Positions 17,748 through 26,870 are shown, counted from the stretch's first letter. The stretch is DNA of 64,000 bases from Haladaptatus pallidirubidus (GCF_020700235.1 NZ_CP085301.1:2294001-2358000), one strand, 5' to 3'. Program-made: numbers and translations. The notes: a model not told the origin generated them from the sequence alone.

Positions 17748-18902
17748 ATGAGTATGGAAGCAGACGAGTCGAAAACCGTCACCCGGCGACGATTCATCGC
17801 GGGAAGCGGCGTCGCTGGCGCGGCACTGCTTGCCGGGTGTACCGACGGTAACGGCGAAGGTAAACAGACGAGTACCGACGGAACTGGCACGGGTGACGGG
17901 ACGACGCAGTCTGGCCCGTACTCGGTATCGATGGAACCAGTCGGCAAAGTGGAGTTCGAGTCCGTTCCGAAAACGTGGGTCGCCAACAACGGCAGTTGGG
18001 CCGACATGGGCGTCGCGCTCGGGCTCGAACCGCCGAAAGCGGTGTGGCTGACGAGTCGATACCACACCCAGTACTACGACGACATTCCGGGTGTCTCGGT
18101 CGATAAAAGCGGCATGCGCGACCTCTCTTCGGACGGCGTGAACAAGGAGTTGTTCTACGAGTTGGACGCCGACATTCACGTCATCGACCCGAACTTCCTC
18201 ATGAACCGGTTCGATGGCTGGAACCAGTCCGACATCGACGAAATCAAAAAGAAAGTCGCCCCATTCTTCGGGAACAGCATCTTCTCGCATAGTTACGACT
18301 TCCACAAAGATTACAAGTACTACTCACTGTACGAAGCGTTCGAGAAGTTGTCGAAGGTGTTCCAGCGAACCGACCGATACGAGAAGTTTGCGTCGCTCCA
18401 CGACGAGTTCGAGTCGAACGTCGAGTCGGTCGTTCCGAAGAAGAAAGAAGACCGCCCGGAGGTCGCAATCATGTGGGCGACGGGCAACCAGCCGAAATCC
18501 TTCCTTCCCTACCTCATCGGAGAGGGAACCAGTTTCAAGCAGTGGCGAAGCCTAAAAGTCCGCGACGCACTCGCCAACACCTCAGTTCAGGATTTCCACG
18601 CCAACCGCGGGAAGGTCGATTACGAGACACTACTCGAAATCGACCCCGACGTACTCCTACTCCGTGGGCACGAACAACAGAGTGCGAAGGAGTTCCAGAA
18701 CACCGTCGTCTCGTTCATGAAGGACCACAACGTGGCGAGCAAACTCACGGCAGTCAAAAACGGCGACGTGTATCGTGGCGGCCCGCTCTATCAGGGGCCG
18801 ATTACGAACCTCGTCATCACCGACCGTGCAGCGAAACAGGTGTACGATGTTTCGGAACCGCTGTTCGACCGCGAGAAGGTGGCCGACATCGTCAGCGGCT
18901 AA
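17748..18902 (+). CDS. Ferric-siderophore/cobalamin-type ABC transporter substrate-binding lipoprotein
   Basis: The 384-residue protein has a Tat motif (TRRRFI) and a lipobox LAGC (28-31), so it is exported and lipid-anchored outside the membrane. The rest is a class III periplasmic-binding fold (TroA/BtuF/FecB): two lobes joined by a long helix, with VAIMWATGNQPKSFLPYLIG in the second lobe and a C-terminal PLYQGPITNLVI segment typical of siderophore binders. A glycine/threonine-rich linker follows the lipid cysteine. It starts next to an iron operator and is followed, after a 416-base gap holding another such operator, by the permease, flavoprotein and ATPase. An ATG six bases downstream is an alternative start. 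Confidence 0.87.
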   Translation: MSMEADESKTVTRRRFIAGSGVAGAALLAGCTDGNGEGKQTSTDGTGTGDGTTQSGPYSVSMEPVGKVEFESVPKTWVANNGSWADMGVALGLEPPKAVWLTSRYHTQYYDDIPGVSVDKSGMRDLSSDGVNKELFYELDADIHVIDPNFLMNRFDGWNQSDIDEIKKKVAPFFGNSIFSHSYDFHKDYKYYSLYEAFEKLSKVFQRTDRYEKFASLHDEFESNVESVVPKKKEDRPEVAIMWATGNQPKSFLPYLIGEGTSFKQWRSLKVRDALANTSVQDFHANRGKVDYETLLEIDPDVLLLRGHEQQSAKEFQNTVVSFMKDHNVASKLTAVKNGDVYRGGPLYQGPITNLVITDRAAKQVYDVSEPLFDREKVADIVSG

Positions 18903-19226
18903 AGCGAAACCGACGGTAAAGCAGTCAGTGTATCGCACGTCAAACGACGCGAGTACGGTGGGCATCGCACTCGCGTTCATCCCATATCATAAACAACTCC
19001 CATTTTTGCGCAGCAAAGAGTGAGCGACGCGACCACGCAAACGCTCGATGAAAAATAAACGCGGGGTAGGTGACCGACGTAATCCGTACTCGTCGAGGAG
19101 AAACCGATAGGAGACCACTGATATAATTTCTGACTTGCCAATTCGAATTAAGCGGAGAATTACCTCCGAGGGCGAAAAATTAAGCGGATTCGGATGCGGT
19201 GCGGAAAACCAAAGCTCTTATCGGGG
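18903..19226. other. Gap between binding-protein and permease genes
   Basis: No gene is supported here. It contains a promoter-like AT-rich stretch near 19120-19190 with two near copies of ATTAAGCGGA (about 19147 and 19180), followed by the iron operator at 19227. The permease operon therefore probably has its own promoter rather than relying on read-through. Confidence 0.45.
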
Positions 19227-19242
19227 TTTAGGGAGACCTAAA
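19227..19242. promoter_or_regulatory. Second iron-regulator operator, upstream of the permease operon
   Basis: TTTAGGGAGACCTAAA has the same perfect six-base arms as the site at 17730 with a different four-base centre (GAGA). It lies about 77 bases before the permease start, after a TCTTAT box that could be a TATA element. The two identical arm sets in one locus make an iron-responsive regulon very likely. Confidence 0.75.
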
Positions 19243-19318
19243 ACCAGGAACGAGAACTCGAAATCGAAAGTGCGCGAACGACGGCACTCGATTCGGCCGA
19301 GTCAAACAGAGAGGATAC

Positions 19319-20410
19319 ATGAGCGAGAACTTCGAGAAGGAGATAAACAAGACGTTCGACGGGGCGCTGACAGCACTCGTAGTTGCCAGCATCGCCATCG
19401 TCGTGATTGGCGGACTGGTGCAAGTGAGTTTCGGCGCGTTCACGATGTCGCTCGAACAGGCGTGGCGAGCGGTGTTCGACCCGAAGGTGATAACGAATCC
19501 CGACGTGTTGCTGGCACTGCTCCTCGGAAACGAGATTCCGGTGGATTTGAGCAGTGAAACCACCGTCGTCTGGAGCCTTCGACTCCCGCGCGTCCTCGTC
19601 GGAATTCTGGTCGGCGCAAATCTCGCCATCTCCGGGGCCATCTTTCAGGCCGTAACGCGCAACGAACTGGCGAGTCCGTACATCCTCGGCGTGAGCCACG
19701 GCGCTGGCTTCGCCGTCCTGCTCACGCTCATCGTCTTCAGCGGCCTATCGGTCTTTCTCCCGATATTCGCCGCGCTGGGCGGCATCGTCGCGTTCATCAT
19801 CGTCTACGCTATCGCGTGGAAAGGCGGAACCAGTCCCGTCCGGCTCGTACTGGCCGGGTTCATCGTCGGAACGATTTTTTACTCATTCCAGCGCGGCCTG
19901 TTCTTTTTCGCGCCGGACATCGGCGTGGTGCAGACCGCGCTCGCGTGGACGACGGGGTCGCTCACGGGAACCGGTTGGGAGCAAGTCAGAACAGTCCTGA
20001 TTCCGACACTGTTCATCGTCCCGGTTTCCCTCGTGGTGTCGCGCCAGTTGAACCTCCTCCTTCTCGGCGAGCGAACCGCTCGCTCGCTCGGGATGTCGGT
20101 CGAGCGGGTTCGATTCATGCTCTCCGCTTTGGCGATTCTCGCCGCGAGTGCCGCCATTTCCGTCGCCGGAATCGTCAGCTTCGTCGGCCTCATCGTCCCG
20201 CACATCGTCCGGAACATCGTCGGGACGGATTACAGAAAACTGGTTCTCGGCTGTCTGTTTGCAGGTCCCGCGCTGGTCGTCGGCGCGGACGTAGGCGCGC
20301 GACTCGCGCTCAATCCGATTCAAGTTCCGGTCGGAATCGTCACCGGACTGGTCGGCGGACCGTACTTCCTCTATCTCATGCGGAAACGACAAAAACTGGG
20401 GGAGCTCTGA
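19319..20410 (+). CDS. FecCD-family iron ABC transporter permease
   Basis: The 363-residue protein has the FecCD/BtuC layout with about ten membrane helices, including LRLPRVLVGILVGANLAISG, GVSHGAGFAVL and the late loop FVGLIVPHIVRNIVG that contacts the ATPase. It would form a homodimeric channel for ferric siderophores or a similar chelate. The stop overlaps the start of the flavoprotein (TGATG), so the genes are translationally coupled. Its own operator at 19227 suggests iron control independent of the binding-protein gene. Confidence 0.9.
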   Translation: MSENFEKEINKTFDGALTALVVASIAIVVIGGLVQVSFGAFTMSLEQAWRAVFDPKVITNPDVLLALLLGNEIPVDLSSETTVVWSLRLPRVLVGILVGANLAISGAIFQAVTRNELASPYILGVSHGAGFAVLLTLIVFSGLSVFLPIFAALGGIVAFIIVYAIAWKGGTSPVRLVLAGFIVGTIFYSFQRGLFFFAPDIGVVQTALAWTTGSLTGTGWEQVRTVLIPTLFIVPVSLVVSRQLNLLLLGERTARSLGMSVERVRFMLSALAILAASAAISVAGIVSFVGLIVPHIVRNIVGTDYRKLVLGCLFAGPALVVGADVGARLALNPIQVPVGIVTGLVGGPYFLYLMRKRQKLGEL

Positions 20411-21219
20411 TGGTGGGAAAAGAGCAGGGGGAAAAACCGACGACGTCCCGGGACGTCGTCGTCGTCGGAGGCGGTGCATCGGGCCTCTCCGCCGCGGTGT
20501 TTCTCGCCCGATACGGACTCGATACGCTGGTGATAGACGGCGGAAGCGCCGCAATTCGCCAGTGCGTGCATCTGGAGAACTACCTCGGCTTTCCCGGCGG
20601 CATTCCACCGGAGACGTTCCTCGCGCTGAGCAAGGAACAAGCAGAATTCGCGGGGGCGGAGATAACGGACGGACTAGTCGTCGCCGCCGAGAAAACCGAC
20701 GACGGTTTTCGCGTGGCGACGAAGGATGGGCGAGAGGTCGAAGCGAATCGATTGATCGCAGCGTCGGTGTACGACGACGAGTATCTGTCTTCGTTCGAAG
20801 CGGAGCTGGAGAACGTTGAACCCGACGGGAAAACCGCAATTTCCGGACTGTACGTTACGGGATGGCTCGGCGAGGCAGAACACCAAGCCATCGTCAGCGC
20901 GGGCAACGGCGCGCGGACTGCGCTGGCGCTCGTCCGCGACGTTCGAAAGGAGGACGAAGGACTCTGGGAAGACGTTGCCGACCACTACTACGATTGGACC
21001 GTCGAAGAGGGTCGCTACAGCGGGACGAACTGGGAGTGGCTGGACGAATTCGTCGCGGAAAACGTGCCGGAGGACGCGACTCTGGAAGACGAGAAGCGAA
21101 CGAAGGAGCGACTCAAACGGGAGTACGTCGCGCTGGAGCTGGACGACGCGGAGCGAGCAAAGCGAGCGGAGCGCGGGCGAGTGCTCGTGCGAAAACACGT
21201 GGAGGAAATCGAACCATGA
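20410..21219 (+). CDS. Reduced thioredoxin-reductase-like FAD protein inside the iron transporter operon
   Basis: The 269-residue protein has a Rossmann FAD motif (VVVVGGGASGLSAAVFLARYG) and the ENYLGFPGG segment typical of thioredoxin reductases. It then passes into the second half of the FAD domain (GLYVTGWLGEAEHQ...SAGNGA). The CxxC redox pair and most of the NAD(P)H domain of true thioredoxin reductase are missing. Instead there is a charged, mostly helical C-terminal extension of about 80 residues. Start and stop both overlap neighbouring iron-transport genes by one to four bases, so it is made together with the transporter. A ferric-siderophore reductase or a flavin-dependent partner of the uptake system is a reasonable inference. 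The electron donor is unclear because the pyridine-nucleotide domain is reduced. Confidence 0.75.
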   Translation: MVGKEQGEKPTTSRDVVVVGGGASGLSAAVFLARYGLDTLVIDGGSAAIRQCVHLENYLGFPGGIPPETFLALSKEQAEFAGAEITDGLVVAAEKTDDGFRVATKDGREVEANRLIAASVYDDEYLSSFEAELENVEPDGKTAISGLYVTGWLGEAEHQAIVSAGNGARTALALVRDVRKEDEGLWEDVADHYYDWTVEEGRYSGTNWEWLDEFVAENVPEDATLEDEKRTKERLKREYVALELDDAERAKRAERGRVLVRKHVEEIEP

Positions 21220-22115
21220 GCGAACGAACGGCCGACGACAGAGAGCGAAAGACCGACGGTGGAATGGTCACAGAACGAGACGAGCGGGAAGTAGACAACG
21301 AGGGAAAAACGAACGACAGACAAAAGTCCGGGACCGCGAGCGAACTGCGCGGGGGCGACTTGGAAATCGGCTACCCCGACTCAGGAATCATCGTCGAATG
21401 TGAGTCCATCATCGTCCCGGCGGGCGAAATCACGGCCTTCGTCGGTCCGAACGGAAGCGGAAAGAGTACGCTTCTCAAGGCGATGTCCCGCGAACTCCAC
21501 CCCGAATCAGGGGTCGTGCAGCTCGATGGCGAGGACGTCCATTCGCTCGGAACCAAAACGCTGGCCCGAAAACTCGGCTTGCTCTCGCAGGAGAACGAGT
21601 CGCCCGGAAACCTGACCGTCGAAAACCTCGCCTACCACGGGCGCTATCCGCACCGCGGTTTTTTCGAGTCAAAGACGGAAGAAGACCACGAGGCGGTAGA
21701 ACGCGCGCTGGAACTCGCCGGGGTTACCCACCTCAGAGACGAGGAGATGGGCAGTCTCAGTGGCGGACAGCGCCAACTCGCGTGGATTGCGATGGTGTTG
21801 GCACAGGATACGGACGTTCTCCTGCTAGACGAACCGACCACCTACCTCGACCTGCGCCATCAGCTTCGCGTGCTGGAAGTCGTCCGAACCCTCGCGCACG
21901 AAGAAGACCTGACCATCGGCATCGTTCTCCACGACATCTCGCAGGCGGCCCGCTACGCCAACAACCTCGTCGCCCTGCGCGACGGCGAACCATACGACTG
22001 GGGGCCACCGAGCGAAGTGGTGACGGAGGAACTGCTGGCCGACGTATTCGGAGTCGAGGCGACGGTCGGAATCGGTCCGGAAGGGCCGGTCGTCACTCCC
22101 CGACGACCGCTGTAA
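21216..22115 (+). CDS. Iron-siderophore ABC transporter ATP-binding protein
   Basis: The 299-residue protein is the ATPase of the uptake system. It has Walker A GPNGSGKST, the Q-loop in LLSQEN, the signature LSGGQRQ, Walker B VLLLDEP and the H-loop LHDISQ. It matches FepC/BtuD-type ATPases, which pair with FecCD permeases. The first 45 residues form a highly charged extension unusual in this family; an internal Met17 would remove only part of it. The start overlaps the flavoprotein stop by four bases (ATGA). The operon ends here, before an AT-rich gap. Confidence 0.9.
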   Translation: MSERTADDRERKTDGGMVTERDEREVDNEGKTNDRQKSGTASELRGGDLEIGYPDSGIIVECESIIVPAGEITAFVGPNGSGKSTLLKAMSRELHPESGVVQLDGEDVHSLGTKTLARKLGLLSQENESPGNLTVENLAYHGRYPHRGFFESKTEEDHEAVERALELAGVTHLRDEEMGSLSGGQRQLAWIAMVLAQDTDVLLLDEPTTYLDLRHQLRVLEVVRTLAHEEDLTIGIVLHDISQAARYANNLVALRDGEPYDWGPPSEVVTEELLADVFGVEATVGIGPEGPVVTPRRPL

Positions 22116-22338
22116 GTTCGGTTTCCGCCGTATAAATTCAAATTCGAAAGAAAATCATTTCAGTAATTCATTCACCTCATTATTATAATATTTCAAATTT
22201 AAATAATTTGATATTTATCCAATATTATATAAATATGATTAGCGGCATGATTATCGCACGAACGAGCCGGAATTACCGCGGGAGAGAATAATTACAGTCA
22301 TCTGACTGAAATATCCGACACGTTTACACAAGTAAGTA

Positions 22339-23095
22339 ATGAAATCAAAAAGACGTGGTGCAGTAATCGTAGTGGTACTCGCGTTGCTAACGTCCGCAGT
22401 CGGATTCCACCTCGTAAGCGCACAAGACGCCGCACTCGACCTCGACATCACGGAGATCAACGATGAAGAGGAGTACGTCGTTATCGAGAACGAAGGGGGA
22501 ACAGGCGTATGACCTGTCGGGACTGACAGTTTCGTTCGGTGACACCTACGAGCGGTTTCCGTTCCCAGGCGGAACGAGCATCGAACCGGGAGAGTCGATA
22601 ACGGTCGGAACGGGTAGCGAGACGACAATCGATGCCGACTACAACGCCGAATACGACGGGTACGTCCTCTACAACGGCGAACCGGACATCGTCGAACTTC
22701 GGGATGAAAACGGCATCATAACGGCGAGCCAAAGCACCGGCGACGACAGAGAAGAAGGAGAGACCGCACCCGGAAACGGCGAGTCGGATGATTCCGACGA
22801 CGCGGATGACTCAGACGGTACCGATGAATCGGATAACAGCGACGACTCCGACGACACGGACGAATCGGGTGACAGTGACGATTCGAACGATTCCGATACG
22901 GGTGACGGCGACAACGTGGAGGACGGTGGCGATTCCGACGATACTGAAGAAGACACAGACGAATCAGACGATACAACGGAAGATTCCGAAGACGACGCTG
23001 ACGGCAGTGAGTCGGACGACGAATCGAACGACGGTTCGACGGACGACGAACAAAACACCGACGAGGACGGAACGGACGAAGCGAACGACTGCTGA
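22339..23095 (+). pseudogene. Exported lamin-tail domain protein with acidic Ser/Asp repeat tail, frameshifted
   Basis: From the ATG at 22339 comes a Sec-type signal peptide (hydrophobic AVIVVVLALLTSAVGF) and the start of a lamin-tail domain (LDITEINDEEEYVVIENEG). A stop follows just after a run of five Gs at 22495-22499. With four Gs the frame would read on as IENEGEQAYDLSGLTV and finish the domain, then an acidic tail of about 115 residues built from DDSDD-, DESD- and GDSDD-like units, ending at 23095. The whole would be 251 residues. The homopolymer position makes a sequencing error as likely as a real mutation; phase variation cannot be excluded. Such tails suggest a cell-surface or calcium-binding protein. 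Confidence 0.65.
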
Positions 23096-23173
23096 CCGAT
23101 TCAGACAGCATCGCTATTTTTCGGATTAGTCTCGCTGGAGTGCAACTCACGCCGAAGCAAATTGGAAAGTACC

Positions 23174-24286
23174 CTACAATCCCTGCCACGTCCGGGGAGA
23201 GTCGTTCAGTCGTTCACAGCCGTCCGCGGTGACGACGACCAAATCCTCGATTCGAACGCCGAACTCGCCGGGGATGTAGACGCCGGGTTCGATACTGAAC
23301 ACCATTCCGGACTGAAGTTCCAGGTCGTTCCCCGAAACGATGTACGGTCCTTCGTGAACGTCCAATCCGACGCCGTGGCCGGTTCGGTGGATGAACTGCT
23401 CGCCGTAGCCGTAGGATTCGATAACCTCGCGGGTCGCCGTGTCAACGGATTCCGCTGTGACGCCGGGTTCAACCGCCTCGACGCCCGCCTGCTGAGCCTC
23501 GCGGACGGCGCGGTGAACTCGGTCGAACTCCTCGGGCGGCGTTCCCGCGAAGACGACGGTTCTGGTCTGGTCACCCGGATAGCCGTCCACGAACGCGCCG
23601 AAATCGAGGACGACGGGGTCGCCGTACCCGATTTGGCGGTCGCCGTGACCGTGGTGCGGTTTCGCCCCGTTCGGCCCGGAACCGACGATGGTGTCGAACG
23701 CAGGTTCGTCGCCGCCCGCACCGCTCAATCGAGATTCGATTTCCTGCGCCAGTTCGCGCTCGGTCATGCCGATTGCCTCCTCACCGAGTTCGCGGATCTC
23801 GACGCAAACCTCGTCCGCGACTTCACCAGCGCGTCGGAGCGCTTCGATTTCCGCTTCGTCTTTGCGCATGCGGAGGGGTTCGAGAACTTCGCTGACGAGT
23901 CCGAACGTCGCGTCCGGAAGCGCGCTCCGGAGGTCTTGGGTGAACAGTGCCCACATCGTGTCGTCTGCGAGCAGATGTCCTCCACGAAGCTCGAACTCGT
24001 CAACGACATCGCCGACGAGTTCGAGAGGGTCGTCCCCGTCGCTCCACGTTCGAATGTCAGACACCCACGACTCATCGGCGATTTGCTCGCCGTACATATC
24101 CGGAACGACGAAAACGGGGTCGCCGGAAACCGGAACGAACAGGAAGAGGTGTCGCTCTCCGGGGTGTTCTTCGAATCCGGAGACGTAGAAGAGGTTCGTA
24201 CTCGGGAACAGAACGGCGGCGTCGGCACCGACCGTTCTGAGTCGCTGTTGACAGCGACGGGTTCGCTTCGCGAAAGCGTCCATCAT
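23174..24286 (-). CDS. M24 family Xaa-Pro peptidase
   Basis: The 370-residue protein has the N-terminal creatinase-like domain and C-terminal pita-bread domain of Xaa-Pro aminopeptidases or dipeptidases. All five metal ligands are visible: Asp in LDFGAFVDG, Asp in PGDQTRT, His in HRTGHGVGLDVHEGP, Glu in SIEPGVYIPG and Glu in VRIEDL. It therefore should be an active dinuclear-metal peptidase for proline-containing peptides in the cytoplasm. A second ATG lies one codon downstream. It contrasts with the M24 homologue at 59389-60663, where a ligand is lost. Confidence 0.88.
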   Translation of the reverse strand: MMDAFAKRTRRCQQRLRTVGADAAVLFPSTNLFYVSGFEEHPGERHLFLFVPVSGDPVFVVPDMYGEQIADESWVSDIRTWSDGDDPLELVGDVVDEFELRGGHLLADDTMWALFTQDLRSALPDATFGLVSEVLEPLRMRKDEAEIEALRRAGEVADEVCVEIRELGEEAIGMTERELAQEIESRLSGAGGDEPAFDTIVGSGPNGAKPHHGHGDRQIGYGDPVVLDFGAFVDGYPGDQTRTVVFAGTPPEEFDRVHRAVREAQQAGVEAVEPGVTAESVDTATREVIESYGYGEQFIHRTGHGVGLDVHEGPYIVSGNDLELQSGMVFSIEPGVYIPGEFGVRIEDLVVVTADGCERLNDSPRTWQGL

Positions 24287-24510
24287 GGGTGATGCTGTCG
24301 CGGGGTGCGCGTAAAAATCTCACTTATTCGGCGGTTCGTGTGAAGGTTCGACGGCATTTCCTCTGCCATCGCTGTGCCCACAGTTTTTGACGGAAGATTA
24401 CAGCGAAATACCCGGGGCAAATGCGACCAGTACCGCGCTGAACTCGACGGAACAGAGAATTGCCCCACCGACCCTGATCCATATACGGTTGAGCACCGTA
24501 GTTCTGGGGC

Positions 24511-25779
24511 ATGAGCGGAGAGGAAGGGCAGCTGCGCGAGCGCGCACGTCTAGCGTGGTGGATTATCGGCCTCGTTTTGGGAGTGGTGATGCTGTTCGTC
24601 TTCTACGTCTTCGCGGGGACGTTCGCCCTCGGGCTGTTCATGTACTACTCCGCGCGACCCGTTTACGACCGATTGGAAGCGCGACTGGGCTATCCGGGCG
24701 TGACAGCAATCACGTCACTGCTGGCGGTTTCGCTACCAATCCTCCTACTGGTTGCCTACGCCGTGGCCGTCAGCGCGATGGAAGTTGCGGAAATCGCAGG
24801 TCGTTCGCTTTCCGGCTACGAGGGCGTCCTCCAGCCGTATCTCGACCTGTCATCGCTGACGGTTCGCCCACAGCGGATACTCGACCTCGCGCGCGAGAAC
24901 CAAAGCGTGTTCACCCGGTTCGGTGGGACGGAACTGCTCGGCGGCGTCGCGGACGCAGTGAGCGCGTTCGGACTCACGCTCTTGCAGTTGTTCGTCGCGC
25001 TGGCGTTCGCATTTTACTTTCTGCGGGATGACGACAAGCTCGTTCGCTGGTTCCGCCGTCGAATCGCCGACGAACGAAGCACGGCCTACAGCTACGGAAA
25101 AGCGGTTGATGACGATCTCCAAACGGTGTACTTCGGAAGCATTCTCCACGCCTTCGTCGTCGCGGTCGTCGCCGGGATTGCGTACAACCTCGCCAACCTC
25201 GTTGCCCCGCCGGGGGTGGCGATTCCTCTCCCGACCCTACTCGGACTGCTGACTGGAGTTGCTAGCCTCGTCCCGCAAATCGGAACGAAACTCGTCTACG
25301 TCCCGATAGCGTTACTGCTCGTCGTTCGTGCGCTCGGCGACGGATTGGCTTCCCTCTGGTTTCCCTTCGCGTACGTCGTGGGCATTGTCCTCGTGTTGGA
25401 TGTCGCGACCGAGACGATCATCAGACGGTACACGGGGGGGAGAAATCTACACGTCGGTCTGATGCTGTTCGCGTATATCTTTGGCCCGTTGCTGTTCGGG
25501 TGGTACGGACTGTTCATCGGGCCGTTGCTGCTCGTTCTACTCGTGCAGTTCAACCGTCTCGTGCTTCCGGAACTGATACAGGGGAAGCCGACTCCGACGG
25601 AGTATTCGGTGCCCGACTCGGAGGCCGAGGAAGGGACGGTAGCAGACGAAGCGTTGGAAACGGGTGAAGGGAGAAAAGGGGAGGGAAGTGAAACGACGGG
25701 CGAGGAAAAGGGAGACGTCGAGGAACTGGAAAGCCAGGATGAGTCACAGGAAGAGTCGGGAAAAAGCGGCGAAAACTGA
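24511..25779 (+). CDS. AI-2E family transporter (PerM-like) with acidic tail
   Basis: The 422-residue protein has the eight-helix layout of the AI-2E/PerM exporter family, with pairs of helices at both ends, a central soluble segment and the typical loop LPTLLGLLTGVASLVPQIG. The last 65 residues are a soluble, strongly acidic tail rich in Glu and Gly, longer than usual for the family and probably disordered. The transported molecule is unknown in archaea. The gene stands alone between a divergent M24 peptidase and an AT-rich gap. Confidence 0.83.
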   Translation: MSGEEGQLRERARLAWWIIGLVLGVVMLFVFYVFAGTFALGLFMYYSARPVYDRLEARLGYPGVTAITSLLAVSLPILLLVAYAVAVSAMEVAEIAGRSLSGYEGVLQPYLDLSSLTVRPQRILDLARENQSVFTRFGGTELLGGVADAVSAFGLTLLQLFVALAFAFYFLRDDDKLVRWFRRRIADERSTAYSYGKAVDDDLQTVYFGSILHAFVVAVVAGIAYNLANLVAPPGVAIPLPTLLGLLTGVASLVPQIGTKLVYVPIALLLVVRALGDGLASLWFPFAYVVGIVLVLDVATETIIRRYTGGRNLHVGLMLFAYIFGPLLFGWYGLFIGPLLLVLLVQFNRLVLPELIQGKPTPTEYSVPDSEAEEGTVADEALETGEGRKGEGSETTGEEKGDVEELESQDESQEESGKSGEN

Positions 25780-25963
25780 CCGAGAGAACGGTAGAGGAAC
25801 GGTCTGAGAGAGGACGATAATATCGGCTATTTCACGTTCTAAATATAATATATTTTATAAATTATAAGTATTATTATTCGTCTAAATATCAGTATAGATG
25901 CCGTTCGTGCGGGAGAAATAGCGGAACGGAAACGGACGCGAGTTCGACACCGCGTTACAAGCG

Positions 25964-26578
25964 TTGAAACAACGGGGCTGTTCCCTGTTGGTGACGGGAG
26001 CGGTGCCGAAATGCGTCACCGCACAAGCGACGCAACGACTGCTCGGCGACCCGCACCGTGACCGAAAACGACTCCTCGTGTTTACCGATGCGTCACCCGA
26101 ACACGTAGAGCACAGTCTTCCGCCGAATGTGCGGCGGAACGACGAGAGCACCCAAATCATCGAATCGTGCGGAACCTATCGTTCGACACCGTCAGAAAGC
26201 CAATCCACCGATACCCGTGACTGCGAAGTCGAACACCTGCGGAACGAACTCGCGCACGCAACCAGCTACTTCGACACCGTTACCGACGGACTCGGCCCGG
26301 GGGAACTCAGAGTCAGTATCGACTCACTCGAACCCATACTGGGAGCCAACAACCGTCCCGCAACGGTTCGGTTTCTCCGGGATCTTTCGGCGTTGGTTCG
26401 CGGCGTTCGCGGCATCGAACACGTCCATCTTCGTCTGTCGGATGAGTCGCCGATAGTCCGGGAACTATCCCCCTTGTTCGACGCGCGTATCGAACTCCGG
26501 AAACGGGACGCGCTGATCGCGGAACAACGGTGGCACGTTCCGAAACGCGACATCACGACGGCTTGGTCGCAGTTGTAG
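25964..26578 (+). CDS. Haloarchaeal DUF7504-like signalling protein, start disrupted
   Basis: The frame encodes a protein with an N-terminal LLVTG-type strand and a RecA-like overall pattern (LLVFTDASPEHVEH, later LEPILGANN and VRFLRDLSALVRG), like the haloarchaeal DUF7504 family (name from memory). A better upstream start exists at 25898, just behind an AT-rich promoter. However, the frame from it meets TAG at 25919 after seven codons (MPFVREK), and the family-like EFDTALQALKQRG lies between that stop and the TTG at 25964. Either translation starts at the TTG and loses a helix, or the gene is inactivated. No Walker A motif is seen. Function unknown. Confidence 0.5.
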   Translation: MKQRGCSLLVTGAVPKCVTAQATQRLLGDPHRDRKRLLVFTDASPEHVEHSLPPNVRRNDESTQIIESCGTYRSTPSESQSTDTRDCEVEHLRNELAHATSYFDTVTDGLGPGELRVSIDSLEPILGANNRPATVRFLRDLSALVRGVRGIEHVHLRLSDESPIVRELSPLFDARIELRKRDALIAEQRWHVPKRDITTAWSQL

Positions 26579-26591
26579 TGTGGCCGAGTTA

Positions 26592-26870
26592 TCAGTACTG
26601 TTCTCGTTCTAACTCCTCCAGATGGCGTCGGATTCGCTCGAACTTCGAGATGTCCACGAAAGCGTACTCGGCACCGCCGAAAAAAGAATCGGGAATTTCG
26701 GAGTCCGTTAAGAGCAGTTCGGGATCCGCATCGACGTGGTTCACCTTCTGAAAGGGAATGACGCGAGCGAGCGGTGGGTCATCGTTAAGGCAGACCACGG
26801 CGTTTTCTTGCACGAGTACGGCGTCGTACTCCTGTGCCTCGTATTCGTCCACTGCGAAAACTGTCGGCAT
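26592..26870 (-). CDS. Conserved haloarchaeal hypothetical protein
   Basis: I do not recognise this 92-residue protein by family. It is soluble and acidic, with alternating strands (VFAVDEYEAQEYDAVLVQENA) and a C-terminal helix (FERIRRHLEELEREQY). It is encoded divergently from another small gene 29 bases away, with a TATA-like patch between them. It converges with the DUF7504-like gene. Normal codon usage and the well-placed start argue that it is real. Confidence 0.6.
   Translation of the reverse strand: MPTVFAVDEYEAQEYDAVLVQENAVVCLNDDPPLARVIPFQKVNHVDADPELLLTDSEIPDSFFGGAEYAFVDISKFERIRRHLEELEREQY

Noticed and set aside
22755..23090. Repeated GAC/TCC units that could look like a CRISPR or satellite array
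   Set aside because: The repeats are irregular and in frame as Asp/Ser/Glu codons of a protein tail; no spacers are present.
25919..25921. TAG as a pyrrolysine codon
   Set aside because: No pyrrolysine genes are in the window and the protein family is not known to use it; an inactivating change or downstream start is simpler.
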